From Enterocloster bolteae (GTDB taxonomy: Bacteria; Bacillota_A; Clostridia; Lachnospirales; Lachnospiraceae): a stretch of 8,075 bases of DNA. Location of the stretch: contig JAETTS010000104.1 in the NCBI GenBank assembly GCA_021769025.1, positions 1 to 8,075 on the forward strand, written 5' to 3'. The notes beneath the pieces were generated by a model. It was not told the DNA's origin, did no database searches, and saw only the letters and a list, made by a program, of their open reading frames with translations. Made by a program: the position numbers and the translations under genes. Positions 1-5,922 of the stretch are shown piece after piece (within the stretch, counting starts at the first letter, position 1; each line of letters begins with the position of its first letter).

Positions 1-90
1 CTGATACCCGTCCAACCCCAGCTGCCTGGCAATGGCCAACCCGATTCCTCTGCTGGCACCTGTGACGATGGCTGTTCTCTTCCATTCAAT
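1..90 (-). CDS. Short-chain dehydrogenase/reductase, N-terminal 30 codons only (runs off left edge)
   Basis: The minus-strand reading frame encodes IEWKRTAIVTGASRGIG followed by LAIARQLGLDGYQ. This is a beta-alpha-beta Rossmann start with the SDR cofactor motif TGxxxGIG at residues 10-17, so the product should be an NAD(P)-dependent oxidoreductase of the SDR (FabG-like) family. Substrate cannot be told from 30 residues. In-frame stops TAA (103-105) and TGA (115-117) lie just upstream, and no ATG, GTG or TTG occurs between them and the Rossmann motif. The codon 7 nt after a good ribosome binding site (AAGGGAG, 98-104) is ATT at 88-90, so I place the start there. The ATG at 83-85 is in another frame. 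It follows the sugar isomerase gene by 144 nt on the same strand; SDR plus TIM-barrel isomerase pairs are common in sugar or polyol catabolic operons. Confidence 0.75.
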   Translation of the reverse strand, partial: MEWKRTAIVTGASRGIGLAIARQLGLDGYQ

Positions 91-114
91 ATGGTTACTC
101 CCTTATTTTTTAAT

Positions 115-201
115 TCATTGGCAAAAAGTGTGGGTCTTAACGCCCACCCGCGCCAAGTGATGGTCTGCATTCCACTTCGGCCTTTGCTGAACAAGTGCCA
201 C
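115..201 (-). CDS. Possible 28-codon small ORF or leader peptide with GTG start
   Basis: A GTG at 199-201 sits 8 nt after a strong ribosome binding site, GGGGAAGGAG (210-219). It opens a 28-codon frame ending in TGA at 115-117. The predicted peptide begins MALVQQRPKWNADHH and ends VKTHTFCQ, and matches no family I know. It lies between the isomerase stop and the SDR start, is in the same frame as the SDR, and its last third overlaps the hairpin at 130-147. It could be a leader peptide or a chance open frame after a fortuitous purine-rich stretch. No codon-use support is possible at this length. Confidence 0.2.
   Translation of the reverse strand: MALVQQRPKWNADHHLARVGVKTHTFCQ
123..147 (-). 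terminator. Weak hairpin plus T-tract upstream of the SDR
   Basis: On the minus strand GTGGG (143-147) can pair with CCCAC (130-134) around the 8-nt loop CGTTAAGA, and a run of five T follows at 123-127. With only five stem pairs it is a weak intrinsic terminator or attenuator. It lies about 90 nt after the isomerase stop and about 30 nt before the SDR start, so it might reduce read-through into the SDR. Confidence 0.3.
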
Positions 202-234
202 TGGCCTGTCTCCTTCCCCTATTGCAACCTTCCA

Positions 235-1008
235 TTATACACATGTCTCGTCCAGCTTTCTAAGCAGCTTTAGTGCCCTGGCCCCATCCTCTTCTATATT
301 CTCTGTCTTCCCTTCGATGCTGATTCTTCCGTCATAGCCGATGGCCTTTAAGGAGAGGAAAAATGCCTCATAGGATTCTCCTTCCTCAGACATGGGATAT
401 CGTCTCCCATTGCCGGAAGCAATGTGGATATGCCCCAGCTTCTTGATGGCCTCCAAATCCTTAATCCGGTCATGATTGGCGATCACATGGAAATAGTCAG
501 ACAGAAGCCCTACATTGGGATGATCGACATCGGCTTCCAGCATAGCGCCTTCCAGCATTGTACAGATCATATTGGTCTCGCTTCTGCTTAGAGGCTCAAT
601 GACCACTAAAATACCGTACTCCTTTGCTGCATCCCCTGCCATACGGTAAATATCGATGATTTTCCGGTAAGCCTGTCCGAACGGGACCGTGTCTGGACAA
701 CGCCTGCATTTTCCGCTTCCGAAGACCACGGTCTTTGCCCCAAAACTGCCTACAAACGCCATAGCCCTGCGAAAATAATCCTTTAACTCCCCATCTCTTA
801 TGCTTCCGTCCAAAAGAGTCATGGTGCCAGGAAACAGAACATTGAATGCCTCACATTTTATCCTGGATCCTGCCAGCTGTCTCCGATAATTGTCTAACTC
901 TGCCTGGGGCAAAGCCATATTGGCCACTACTTCCAACTCGATATAGTCATATCCAAGCCGTTCCAAAACAGGTAGATTGCTTAACGGTGTACAAATACCA
1001 AATCTCAT
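235..1008 (-). CDS. Sugar phosphate isomerase/epimerase (xylose isomerase-like TIM barrel)
   Basis: This 257-residue protein fits the AP endonuclease 2/xylose isomerase-like TIM-barrel family, whose members interconvert ketoses or epimerise keto-sugars and cyclitols using a divalent metal. The N-terminal strand MRFGIC and the motif YDYIELE (20-26) are typical. Candidate metal ligands of the family are visible in order: E138 (VVIEPL), D171 with H174 (LLSDYFH), H193/H195 (GHIHIAS) and E232 (ISIEGK). Strand 4 carries TVVFGSGKCRRCP (93-105), the usual FGSGxxR segment. Length is normal for the family. The ATG at 1006-1008 follows AGGGGAG (1014-1020) by 5 nt. It has its own promoter at 1093-1121 and precedes an SDR gene, suggesting a small carbohydrate or cyclitol catabolic unit. 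The exact substrate cannot be assigned; hydroxypyruvate isomerase-like or tagatose 3-epimerase-like functions are alternatives. Confidence 0.85.
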   Translation of the reverse strand: MRFGICTPLSNLPVLERLGYDYIELEVVANMALPQAELDNYRRQLAGSRIKCEAFNVLFPGTMTLLDGSIRDGELKDYFRRAMAFVGSFGAKTVVFGSGKCRRCPDTVPFGQAYRKIIDIYRMAGDAAKEYGILVVIEPLSRSETNMICTMLEGAMLEADVDHPNVGLLSDYFHVIANHDRIKDLEAIKKLGHIHIASGNGRRYPMSEEGESYEAFFLSLKAIGYDGRISIEGKTENIEEDGARALKLLRKLDETCV

Positions 1009-1092
1009 ATTTTCTCCCCTCTCCGATTAAAAGATACAGGCCTGCCTCCTGCCAGATTCCCTTCCAGGCAATAACCAGACTTTGCTTTATAA

Positions 1093-1121
1093 ATTATAGC
1101 ATTCAGAGATTCTGAACACAA
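1093..1121 (-). promoter_or_regulatory. Promoter of the isomerase gene with an inverted repeat in its spacer
   Basis: On the minus strand an extended -10 element TGCTATAAT (TATAAT at 1093-1098, TG at 1100-1101) lies 17 nt from a weak -35, TTGTGT (1116-1121). The spacer contains the perfect inverted repeat TTCAGA-ATC-TCTGAA (1102-1116), placed where a repressor would block RNA polymerase. The predicted transcript start is near 1086, giving a 5' leader of roughly 78 nt. No riboswitch is recognised in the leader. Confidence 0.6.
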
Positions 1122-1201
1122 GAGTGGAAAGGGTGCAAATTCCAGATTCAAATTTATAATATTGTCAGCACAGCAAGTGCACAGGCATCTGCGTAAACAG
1201 C

Positions 1202-1236
1202 AAAAAAGCAGCCATCGGTTCACACCTGGCTGCTTT
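1202..1236 (-). terminator. Intrinsic terminator of the SEC-C gene
   Basis: On the minus strand AAAGCAGCCA (1227-1236) pairs perfectly with TGGCTGCTTT (1205-1214), a 10-bp stem with a 12-nt loop. The T-run extends to six (1202-1207). It begins 19 nt after the SEC-C stop codon, the usual position for a Rho-independent terminator, and separates that gene from the isomerase promoter downstream. Confidence 0.8.
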
Positions 1237-1254
1237 CCGGGTACTTGAGCATCT

Positions 1255-1764
1255 CTACTTATTCTTTCCACAGCACTTCTTATATTTTAAGCCGCTGCCG
1301 CATGGGCATGGATCATTTCTCCCCACCTTTTGCCCTTTTACAATGGTTCCAGATGCTTTCTGCTCTTTATACAGTTCTTTTCTTCTCTCCTCTGTCAGAA
1401 TGTCGTCCCACATAGGAAGATTGTACAGCCAGTCCGCCTTGGCTCCTACCATATTGTAGTACAGCTTTTCCGGATCAATCTGGATCTTAACCACAGTGTC
1501 CTCTTCCATGGTATCGATTGGATTCTCATACCCCTTAAGGCTCTCGTTGATCCCGTCCAGAAATCCTGTCATGATGAGAATTTCCGTTTCGTATCGCTCT
1601 GCCAGTTCCTTCACAGTTCCTTCAATGACCTGATCTGGATCGGAAAGGATCTTCTCATAGATCCCTTTCTCAATTGCAAAGTATCCTGACCACAGGTTCT
1701 CTCTCTCTTTATCATTCAGCCCATTGCCATAAGCCAGATTCCGCCATGTCTCCAATAATGCCAT
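1255..1764 (-). CDS. SEC-C metal-binding motif protein
   Basis: The 169-residue protein ends in a textbook SEC-C zinc motif, [19 protein letters not shown], with cysteines 153, 155, 164 and 165 as the ligands. The motif was first known from the C-terminus of SecA, where it binds zinc and SecB, but it also caps many small stand-alone bacterial proteins of unclear role. The first ~145 residues are acidic and appear helical, with a conserved-looking [12 protein letters not shown] segment (112-123). They match nothing I can name. No signal peptide or membrane segment is seen. The ATG at 1762-1764 follows an AAAAGGA site by about 9 nt. The gene has its own promoter (1835-1878) and terminator (1202-1236), so it is probably monocistronic. 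The presence of the motif is certain; the cellular function is unknown. Confidence 0.85.
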   Translation of the reverse strand: MALLETWRNLAYGNGLNDKERENLWSGYFAIEKGIYEKILSDPDQVIEGTVKELAERYETEILIMTGFLDGINESLKGYENPIDTMEEDTVVKIQIDPEKLYYNMVGAKADWLYNLPMWDDILTEERRKELYKEQKASGTIVKGQKVGRNDPCPCGSGLKYKKCCGKNK

Positions 1765-1834
1765 ATCGATCCATCCTTTTCTTTATTAATTTGTAGGGAG
1801 AAAACAACCATTTCCCCTGTCCTATTACTTCGTT

Positions 1835-1878
1835 CGTTACAGTAACGATAGTATATACCAAGTCCAGGAATTTTGCAA
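1835..1878 (-). promoter_or_regulatory. Promoter of the SEC-C gene with palindromic operator at the start site
   Basis: On the minus strand a -35 TTGCAA (1873-1878) and a -10 TATACT (1850-1855) are separated by exactly 17 nt. Just after the -10 lies the perfect palindrome CGTTAC-T-GTAACG (1835-1847), which would cover the predicted transcript start near 1843. That position is typical of a repressor operator. The leader would be about 80 nt. Confidence 0.6.
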
Positions 1879-1940
1879 TGAGAAACTTCTTGCCTTTTCC
1901 TATCCTTTTTCCATTTTGCTGTAACAGTTCACAACTTCTT

Positions 1941-2519
1941 TCAGCCTTTCCATACACTGCCATACCGGGCAAGTTTCGCATTCAGCTTTTGGTAGATCCG
2001 TTCTCTGAACCAGCTCTCCGTAGATGCCATAACCGCCTCATCAAGCCCAAACCAGGCGACACCACTGTTCTCATCCGGCTTCATCTGCAGTTTGTCCTCC
2101 TCCTTCGCCTCCAGAAGATATGTAACATTTAAGTGCAGATGAGAGGAGACGTAGCTTCCATTCTTCTCATGTCCGTCTACTGTCAGCACCTCCACGGAAA
2201 ATATGTCTTCTGTCACAGGCTTTACATGGCAGACCCCGCTCTCTTCCATAACCTCTTTTAGTGCCACTTTAAGAAGATCCTGCTGCCCGTCCGCGTGTCC
2301 TCCCAGCCAGGACCAAGAATGATAGATATTGTGATAGGCCATCAAAACCTTGTTCCTCTCAGCATTCACAACCCAGGCAGATGCCGACATATGCGCTGCC
2401 CTATTGGATCTCAAAAAGATATCTGGCTGGGACGTAAGCTGCCAAAGCAACATTTCCTTATCCCTGGCTTCCTGCTCATTGAATGGCCGAAATGCCTGAA
2501 GCTGTTCCATCAATTTCAT
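1941..2519 (-). CDS. NUDIX hydrolase
   Basis: This 192-residue protein is a cytoplasmic NUDIX-family pyrophosphohydrolase, which cleaves a nucleoside diphosphate linked to another group. The Nudix box runs from G74 to V96 (GHADGQQDLL, then KEVMEESGV). The catalytic core E89, E92, E93 and G95 is intact, but the first conserved Glu of the Gx5Ex7REUxEExGU consensus is Gln80 and the Arg is Lys88. The segment before the box (ASAWVVN, then AYHNIYHSWSWLGGHADG) is typical of a clostridial subgroup of about this length. Substrate cannot be assigned. The ATG at 2517-2519 follows GGGAGG by 8 nt. The gene faces away from the nucleotidyltransferase operon, and no convincing terminator is seen in the 176 nt before the SEC-C gene, so some read-through is possible. 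Confidence 0.88.
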   Translation of the reverse strand: MKLMEQLQAFRPFNEQEARDKEMLLWQLTSQPDIFLRSNRAAHMSASAWVVNAERNKVLMAYHNIYHSWSWLGGHADGQQDLLKVALKEVMEESGVCHVKPVTEDIFSVEVLTVDGHEKNGSYVSSHLHLNVTYLLEAKEEDKLQMKPDENSGVAWFGLDEAVMASTESWFRERIYQKLNAKLARYGSVWKG

Positions 2520-2569
2520 CTAACTTCCCTCCCACAGGCGGATAGCCTTTTAAATCTATTGTCAACAGA

Positions 2570-2600
2570 TTGTAATTTTTTTCTGAATTCCATGTATAAT
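2570..2600 (+). promoter_or_regulatory. Candidate promoter for a short plus-strand transcript
   Basis: A consensus -10 TATAAT (2595-2600) is preceded by TTGTAA (2570-2575) at 19 nt, longer than the optimum. Transcription would start near 2607 and run into the terminator at 2669-2706. The -10 is perfect and the -35 weak. Confidence 0.4.
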
Positions 2601-2606
2601 GAAAAA

Positions 2607-2706
2607 ATATTCCGTCAATACTATCGACATACACCAGAGAAAATTAATACTTATCCTCCCCTTTTTAATCGGCCCGTTTGTTTTTTGGCAGACGGGCCGA
2701 ATTTTT
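2607..2706 (+). ncRNA. Putative orphan small RNA, about 100 nt
   Basis: The interval between the candidate promoter (2570-2600) and a strong plus-strand terminator (2669-2706) has no plausible reading frame with a ribosome binding site. It lies between two divergent genes, so the terminator serves neither of them. The unpaired stretch just before the terminator contains TCCTCCCC (2654-2661), which is complementary to Shine-Dalgarno-like GGGGAGGA. C-rich single-stranded motifs of this type occur in Firmicute regulatory RNAs. No known RNA family is recognised; the call rests on position and signals only. Confidence 0.35.
2669..2706 (+). terminator. Strong intrinsic terminator (plus strand)
   Basis: TCGGCCCGTTTG (2669-2680) pairs with CAGACGGGCCGA (2689-2700) over 12 positions, one of them a G-U pair. 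The loop is TTTTTTGG, and ATTTTT follows at 2701-2706. The T-tract exists only in the plus orientation, since the minus-strand side is followed by an A-rich stretch. It therefore terminates plus-strand RNA begun inside the intergenic region. Confidence 0.8.
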
Positions 2707-2790
2707 GCTGCTATGAGACAAAACAGGTATACACCAACAACGCGTATTTTGAAACTGTGCATGCAAAAGCAGAGCTCCCTTAGATGGTAG

Positions 2791-2826
2791 ATCGTACAAA
2801 TAAAAGGAATGATTGTGCAAACAAAA
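2791..2826 (+). repeat. Direct repeats spaced 21 bp upstream of the operon promoter
   Basis: ATCGTACAAATAAAA (2791-2805) and ATTGTGCAAACAAAA (2812-2826) match at 12 of 15 positions with starts 21 bp apart, two helical turns. They end 14 bp before the -35 of the nucleotidyltransferase operon. Tandem half-sites about 21 bp apart upstream of a weak -35 are the classic layout for AraC-family activators, and an AraC-family gene lies in the same cluster. Confidence 0.4.
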
Positions 2827-2840
2827 AAGGCGTCTGCCTA

Positions 2841-2870
2841 TTGCATTTTTATAGGTGGTTCCGCTATACT
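2841..2870 (+). promoter_or_regulatory. Promoter of the nucleotidyltransferase-nahK operon
   Basis: TTGCAT (2841-2846) and TATACT (2865-2870) are separated by 18 nt. The predicted start near 2877 gives a leader of about 46 nt, which contains a small TTATC/GATAA hairpin and the ribosome binding site AAAAGGAGG (2907-2915), 7 nt before the ATG. The -35 matches consensus only in its first three bases, consistent with an activator-dependent promoter. Confidence 0.6.
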
Positions 2871-2922
2871 TAGAGAGTAATCTTTATCATCTTAGATAAG
2901 CAAGCCAAAAGGAGGCAACATT

Positions 2923-3855
2923 ATGGGAGAAGAGAAAAAACCAGTACTGGTGGTTATGGCAGCTGGAATGGGAAGCCGCTACGGAGGGTTAAAACAGATC
3001 GACCCGGTAGACGAGTATGGGAATATTATCATGGACTTTTCCATTTTCGATGCCAAGGAGGCAGGGTTTGAGAAAGTAGTCTTTATCATCAAGAAAGCCA
3101 TTGAAAAGGAATTCAAGGAAAATGTAGGCCGGCGTATGGAACGGCATATGGAGGCTGAGTATGTGTACCAGGAACTGGATAAGATTCCGGATGGTTTTTC
3201 GGTTCCGGAAGGCCGGGTAAAGCCGTGGGGAACTGGGCACGCCATTCTCTGTTGTAACGATGTAATTGACGGGCCATTTGCCGTGATCAATGCAGATGAT
3301 TATTACGGCAAGCAGGCTTTTAAGGAAATGTACCGCCAGCTGACATCCTGGGGGGACAACGATAAATATCAGTATGCCATGGTTGGTTATCATCTGAACA
3401 ATACCATGACAGATAACGGTTATGTGGCCAGAGGCGTCTGTTCCACTGACGGCCATGGAAAGCTTGTGGATATTCATGAAAGAACCCACATTGAGAAGCG
3501 GGGAGAGGACGGCGCATACACAGAGGATGACGGTGCCACCTGGGTGACGCTTCCCGGCAATTCCATTGTCTCCATGAACCTGTGGGGTTTCACCAAAAGC
3601 ATCTTAAGGGAATTGGATGACCGTTTTGCCGCGTTTTTGGAAAAAGAGATTCCTGGGAATCCACAGAAATGCGAGTATTTCCTTCCTTTTGTGGTAGATG
3701 AGCTTTTAAAGGAGGGCAAGGCAGAGGTAACGGTTCTGGAAAGCAGGGATCGTTGGTACGGCGTAACCTATAAAGAAGATAAGGAAACTGTAATCCAGGC
3801 TATCCGCCATTTAAAGGAACAAGGCCTTTATCCAGAAACCTTGTGGGAGGACTGA
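2923..3855 (+). CDS. Sugar-phosphate nucleotidyltransferase (GalU/RmlA-like fold)
   Basis: The 310-residue cytoplasmic protein belongs to the NTP_transferase family, which joins a sugar-1-phosphate to an NTP with release of pyrophosphate. The N-terminal nucleotide-binding signature AAGMGSRYGGLKQ is at 13-25, with R19 and K24 as the expected catalytic residues. PWGTGHA (101-107) and NADDYYG (123-129, with a metal-binding Asp) are the other family landmarks. It is close to the usual length of GalU. There is no left-handed beta-helix, so it is not a bifunctional GlmU. The next gene begins 1 nt after its stop and encodes a NahK-like kinase. By context it may convert HexNAc-1-P, or Gal-1-P/Glc-1-P, to a UDP-sugar. 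Bifidobacteria use the unrelated GalT-class LnpC for this step. The sugar and nucleotide specificity are inferred, not visible. Confidence 0.85.
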   Translation: MGEEKKPVLVVMAAGMGSRYGGLKQIDPVDEYGNIIMDFSIFDAKEAGFEKVVFIIKKAIEKEFKENVGRRMERHMEAEYVYQELDKIPDGFSVPEGRVKPWGTGHAILCCNDVIDGPFAVINADDYYGKQAFKEMYRQLTSWGDNDKYQYAMVGYHLNNTMTDNGYVARGVCSTDGHGKLVDIHERTHIEKRGEDGAYTEDDGATWVTLPGNSIVSMNLWGFTKSILRELDDRFAAFLEKEIPGNPQKCEYFLPFVVDELLKEGKAEVTVLESRDRWYGVTYKEDKETVIQAIRHLKEQGLYPETLWED

Positions 3856-3856
3856 C

Positions 3857-4966
3857 ATGAACAACAACTATGAGAAAAGGCTGGAGGCCGCCGGGGCATT
3901 TTCCATAAAGGGAACTATAACATCCTGTGAACCCTATGGAAGCGGCCATATCAACCATACATACCGCCTGGTCTGTGAGGAAAACGGACAGGAATATTCC
4001 TACATCTTGCAACAGATGAATCAGGAAGTATTTAAAGACATTGAAGGGCTTATGAGCAATGTAAAGGGCGTTACTTCTTTCCTGCGCCGCCAGATCATCA
4101 ACGATCACGGTGACCCGGACCGGGAGACCTTAAACCTGGTTCCCACTAAGGACGGGAAAGATTACTACAGAGACAGCCTTGGAGGGTACTGGAGAATGTA
4201 TCTTTTCATCTCTCAGGCTACCTGCTACAATCTGGTGGAGGATCCCAAGGACTTTTACCAAAGCGGAAAAGCCTTCGGGCGGTTCCAGTGCCTTCTGGCA
4301 GATTTCCCTGCCAGTGAGCTTCATGAGACCATCCCTGATTTCCATAATACTCCCGCCCGATTTCAGACATTTGAAAAGGCTGTGCGGGAAGATGTCATGG
4401 GCAGGGCTTGTCATGTGGCAAAGGAGATTCAGTTCATCAGAGACCGGAAGGAGGATATGGGACTGGCTCTGCGCCTCAAGGAAGACGGCAGGCTCCCTGT
4501 CCGTGTAAGCCACAATGACACCAAATTAAACAACATCATGATCGATGATGCAACTGGCCAGGCCTTGTGTATTATCGATCTGGATACCATCATGCCTGGC
4601 TTCTCCATCTTTGACTACGGAGATTCCATCCGGTTTGGTGCCAACACAGCCCAGGAGGATGAACAAGACCTATCCAAAGTCTCCCTGTCTTTGCCTCTGT
4701 TTGAAGTCTACACCAAGGGCTTTCTGGAGGGAAGCCAGGGACGCTTAACCCAAACAGAGATGGAACTTCTCCCCTACGGTGCCAAGATGATGACCCTGGA
4801 GTGCGGAATGCGGTTTTTGACCGATTACCTTCAGGGAGACGTTTATTTCCATATCAGCAGGGAAGGCCACAATCTGGACCGGTGCCGCACCCAACTGGCT
4901 CTGGTTGCCGATATGGAGCAAAAATGGGCTGAGATGGCAGCCATCGTAAAAAAATATCAGGGATAA
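3857..4966 (+). CDS. nahK: N-acetylhexosamine 1-kinase-like phosphotransferase (NahK)
   Basis: The 369-residue protein closely resembles, from memory, Bifidobacterium longum NahK (about 359 residues), an aminoglycoside phosphotransferase-fold kinase that phosphorylates GlcNAc or GalNAc at C1 using ATP. Shared landmarks are EPYGSGHIN (25-33, glycine-rich nucleotide loop), ILQQMN (50-55), the catalytic loop VSHNDTKLNN (217-226, with D221 as the expected base), the metal motif IIDLDTIMPG (239-248) and FDYGDSIRFGA (252-262). TLECGMRFLTDYL toward the C-terminus also matches. The kinase acts on the HexNAc released by the GH112 phosphorylase encoded downstream. The ATG is 1 nt after the preceding stop, and its ribosome binding site (GGGAGG, 3844-3849) lies inside the upstream gene, so the two are probably translationally coupled. 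It converges with araC across a 26-nt gap. Some relatives act on other sugars, so the exact substrate remains inferred. Confidence 0.85.
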   Translation: MNNNYEKRLEAAGAFSIKGTITSCEPYGSGHINHTYRLVCEENGQEYSYILQQMNQEVFKDIEGLMSNVKGVTSFLRRQIINDHGDPDRETLNLVPTKDGKDYYRDSLGGYWRMYLFISQATCYNLVEDPKDFYQSGKAFGRFQCLLADFPASELHETIPDFHNTPARFQTFEKAVREDVMGRACHVAKEIQFIRDRKEDMGLALRLKEDGRLPVRVSHNDTKLNNIMIDDATGQALCIIDLDTIMPGFSIFDYGDSIRFGANTAQEDEQDLSKVSLSLPLFEVYTKGFLEGSQGRLTQTEMELLPYGAKMMTLECGMRFLTDYLQGDVYFHISREGHNLDRCRTQLALVADMEQKWAEMAAIVKKYQG

Positions 4967-4977
4967 TTTTCTGCATA

Positions 4978-4991
4978 AGAAGGCGCCTTCT
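4978..4991. terminator. GC-rich palindrome between convergent genes, possible weak bidirectional terminator
   Basis: AGAAGGCGCCTTCT is a perfect 14-base palindrome sitting in the 26-nt gap between nahK and the convergent araC gene. It could fold with a GCGC loop and stop both transcripts, but neither side has a proper T-tract. It may act more as a stem protecting the 3' ends than as an efficient terminator. Confidence 0.35.
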
Positions 4992-4992
4992 G

Positions 4993-5922
4993 TCAAATCC
5001 GGTCATTTCCCAAGCTGCTGCTCTTCTCTGAGAGAAGCCGGATGGAGGATGCATATTCTGACGGTGTCATATGGGTAATCTTTTTAAACTGTCTGGAAAA
5101 ATAATGAAAGGATGTATAGCCCAGACGGTCAGATATCTGGGTAAAATTTAACTGATTGGTTCGTATCAGTTCCTTGGCAGTGTTGATCTTCATCAGTGTA
5201 AAGTATTCCATGGCACCGCAACCGTGAATCTCCTGAAACAGCTTTTGAAGATGGGAACGGCTTACCAGGGTGTCCTTACAGATCTTTTCGATGGTCATCT
5301 GCTCATTGATATTCTCTTCCATACAGCGGATGATCCGGTTATACGTTTCATTAGGCCGTCCTCCGATTCTGGGACGCTCTGGGTTCCGGCTGGGAACCGG
5401 AAGCGGATTGGCAAAGTGACGGCGGTAAAGGTGAATCAGCAGCTCTTCCAGACAGCTGCTGATAAGCTGTTCCGCCCCAAAGACCGGAGATTCTGTGTTA
5501 CGGATCAGTTCCTCCTGGTAGGGGTCGTCAAGACGGCCGCAGAACGCATGGCGTGCTTCGATGATAATCTGGGCTAAAAGGGCGCGCTCCGTCTCCTGAG
5601 CAGTCAGGATCTGACCTCTGAAGGCATCCATGTACGGGGAATTGCATTCAAAGCCGATGACCACCAGGCTAGGCGCGCTGCGGCCGTTGGTGATCACGTT
5701 GTGGAACTCATCCGGCTGATGGAAAATGATACTGCCTCTTTTTAAAGTATGGCGTTCATTGCCTGCTACAGCATCAATCTCACCTTTATCCACACAGAGA
5801 ATCTCCCAGAAATCATGGCTTTCTCCAGGGAAGGTAAAATCGCTCATATAATCAAAATAGTGAATGGAAATAATGCTGCGGACAGACAGGACCGTGCGCA
5901 GATGGGTACTTTTATATGACAT
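4993..5922 (-). CDS. AraC-family transcriptional regulator with cupin sensor domain
   Basis: This 309-residue protein has an N-terminal cupin-like ligand-binding domain (about 20-100; HDFWE at 36-40 and FHQPDEFH at 67-74 are typical) and a C-terminal AraC/XylS DNA-binding domain. The first helix-turn-helix is about 207-230 (MTIEKICKDTLVSRSHLQK). The second is about 258-282, followed by the family signature GYTSFHYFSRQFKK and MTPSEY (268-290). Proteins of this layout usually bind a sugar and activate neighbouring carbohydrate genes from tandem half-sites. It lies between the nahK operon and the divergently transcribed GH112 gene, so both are likely targets, and the ligand may be galacto-N-biose, lacto-N-biose or a HexNAc. 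The ATG at 5920-5922 follows GCAGGAGG (5931-5938) by 8 nt. The ligand and direction of control are inferred. Confidence 0.88.
   Translation of the reverse strand: MSYKSTHLRTVLSVRSIISIHYFDYMSDFTFPGESHDFWEILCVDKGEIDAVAGNERHTLKRGSIIFHQPDEFHNVITNGRSAPSLVVIGFECNSPYMDAFRGQILTAQETERALLAQIIIEARHAFCGRLDDPYQEELIRNTESPVFGAEQLISSCLEELLIHLYRRHFANPLPVPSRNPERPRIGGRPNETYNRIIRCMEENINEQMTIEKICKDTLVSRSHLQKLFQEIHGCGAMEYFTLMKINTAKELIRTNQLNFTQISDRLGYTSFHYFSRQFKKITHMTPSEYASSIRLLSEKSSSLGNDRI

Larger units (their letters stand above)
2520..2922. other. Divergent intergenic region without a protein-coding gene
   Basis: These 403 bases separate the minus-strand NUDIX gene from the plus-strand nucleotidyltransferase operon. 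Open frames across it lack ribosome binding sites and resemble no protein. The NUDIX promoter should lie at about 2540-2585 on the minus strand. A TTGACA is present there, but no good -10 sits at 16-18 nt; the best guess is TTACAA-17-TAAAAG. The rest holds a plus-strand TATAAT box and strong terminator (possible small RNA), a pair of direct repeats and the operon promoter, listed separately. Confidence 0.7.

Noticed and set aside
1005..1271. Open frame of 88 codons on the minus strand between the SEC-C gene and the isomerase gene
   Set aside because: It contains the SEC-C terminator hairpin and the isomerase promoter and has low-complexity Cys-rich content with no family resemblance; best read as intergenic.
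1712..1981. Open frame of 89 codons on the minus strand overlapping both the NUDIX and SEC-C genes
   Set aside because: It overlaps two well-supported genes in another frame and crosses the SEC-C promoter; no ribosome binding site decides its start.
2599..2790. Plus-strand open frame of 63 codons in the divergent region
   Set aside because: Its ATG overlaps the TATAAT box at 2595-2600, it has no ribosome binding site and it runs through the terminator stem, so it is not a credible gene.
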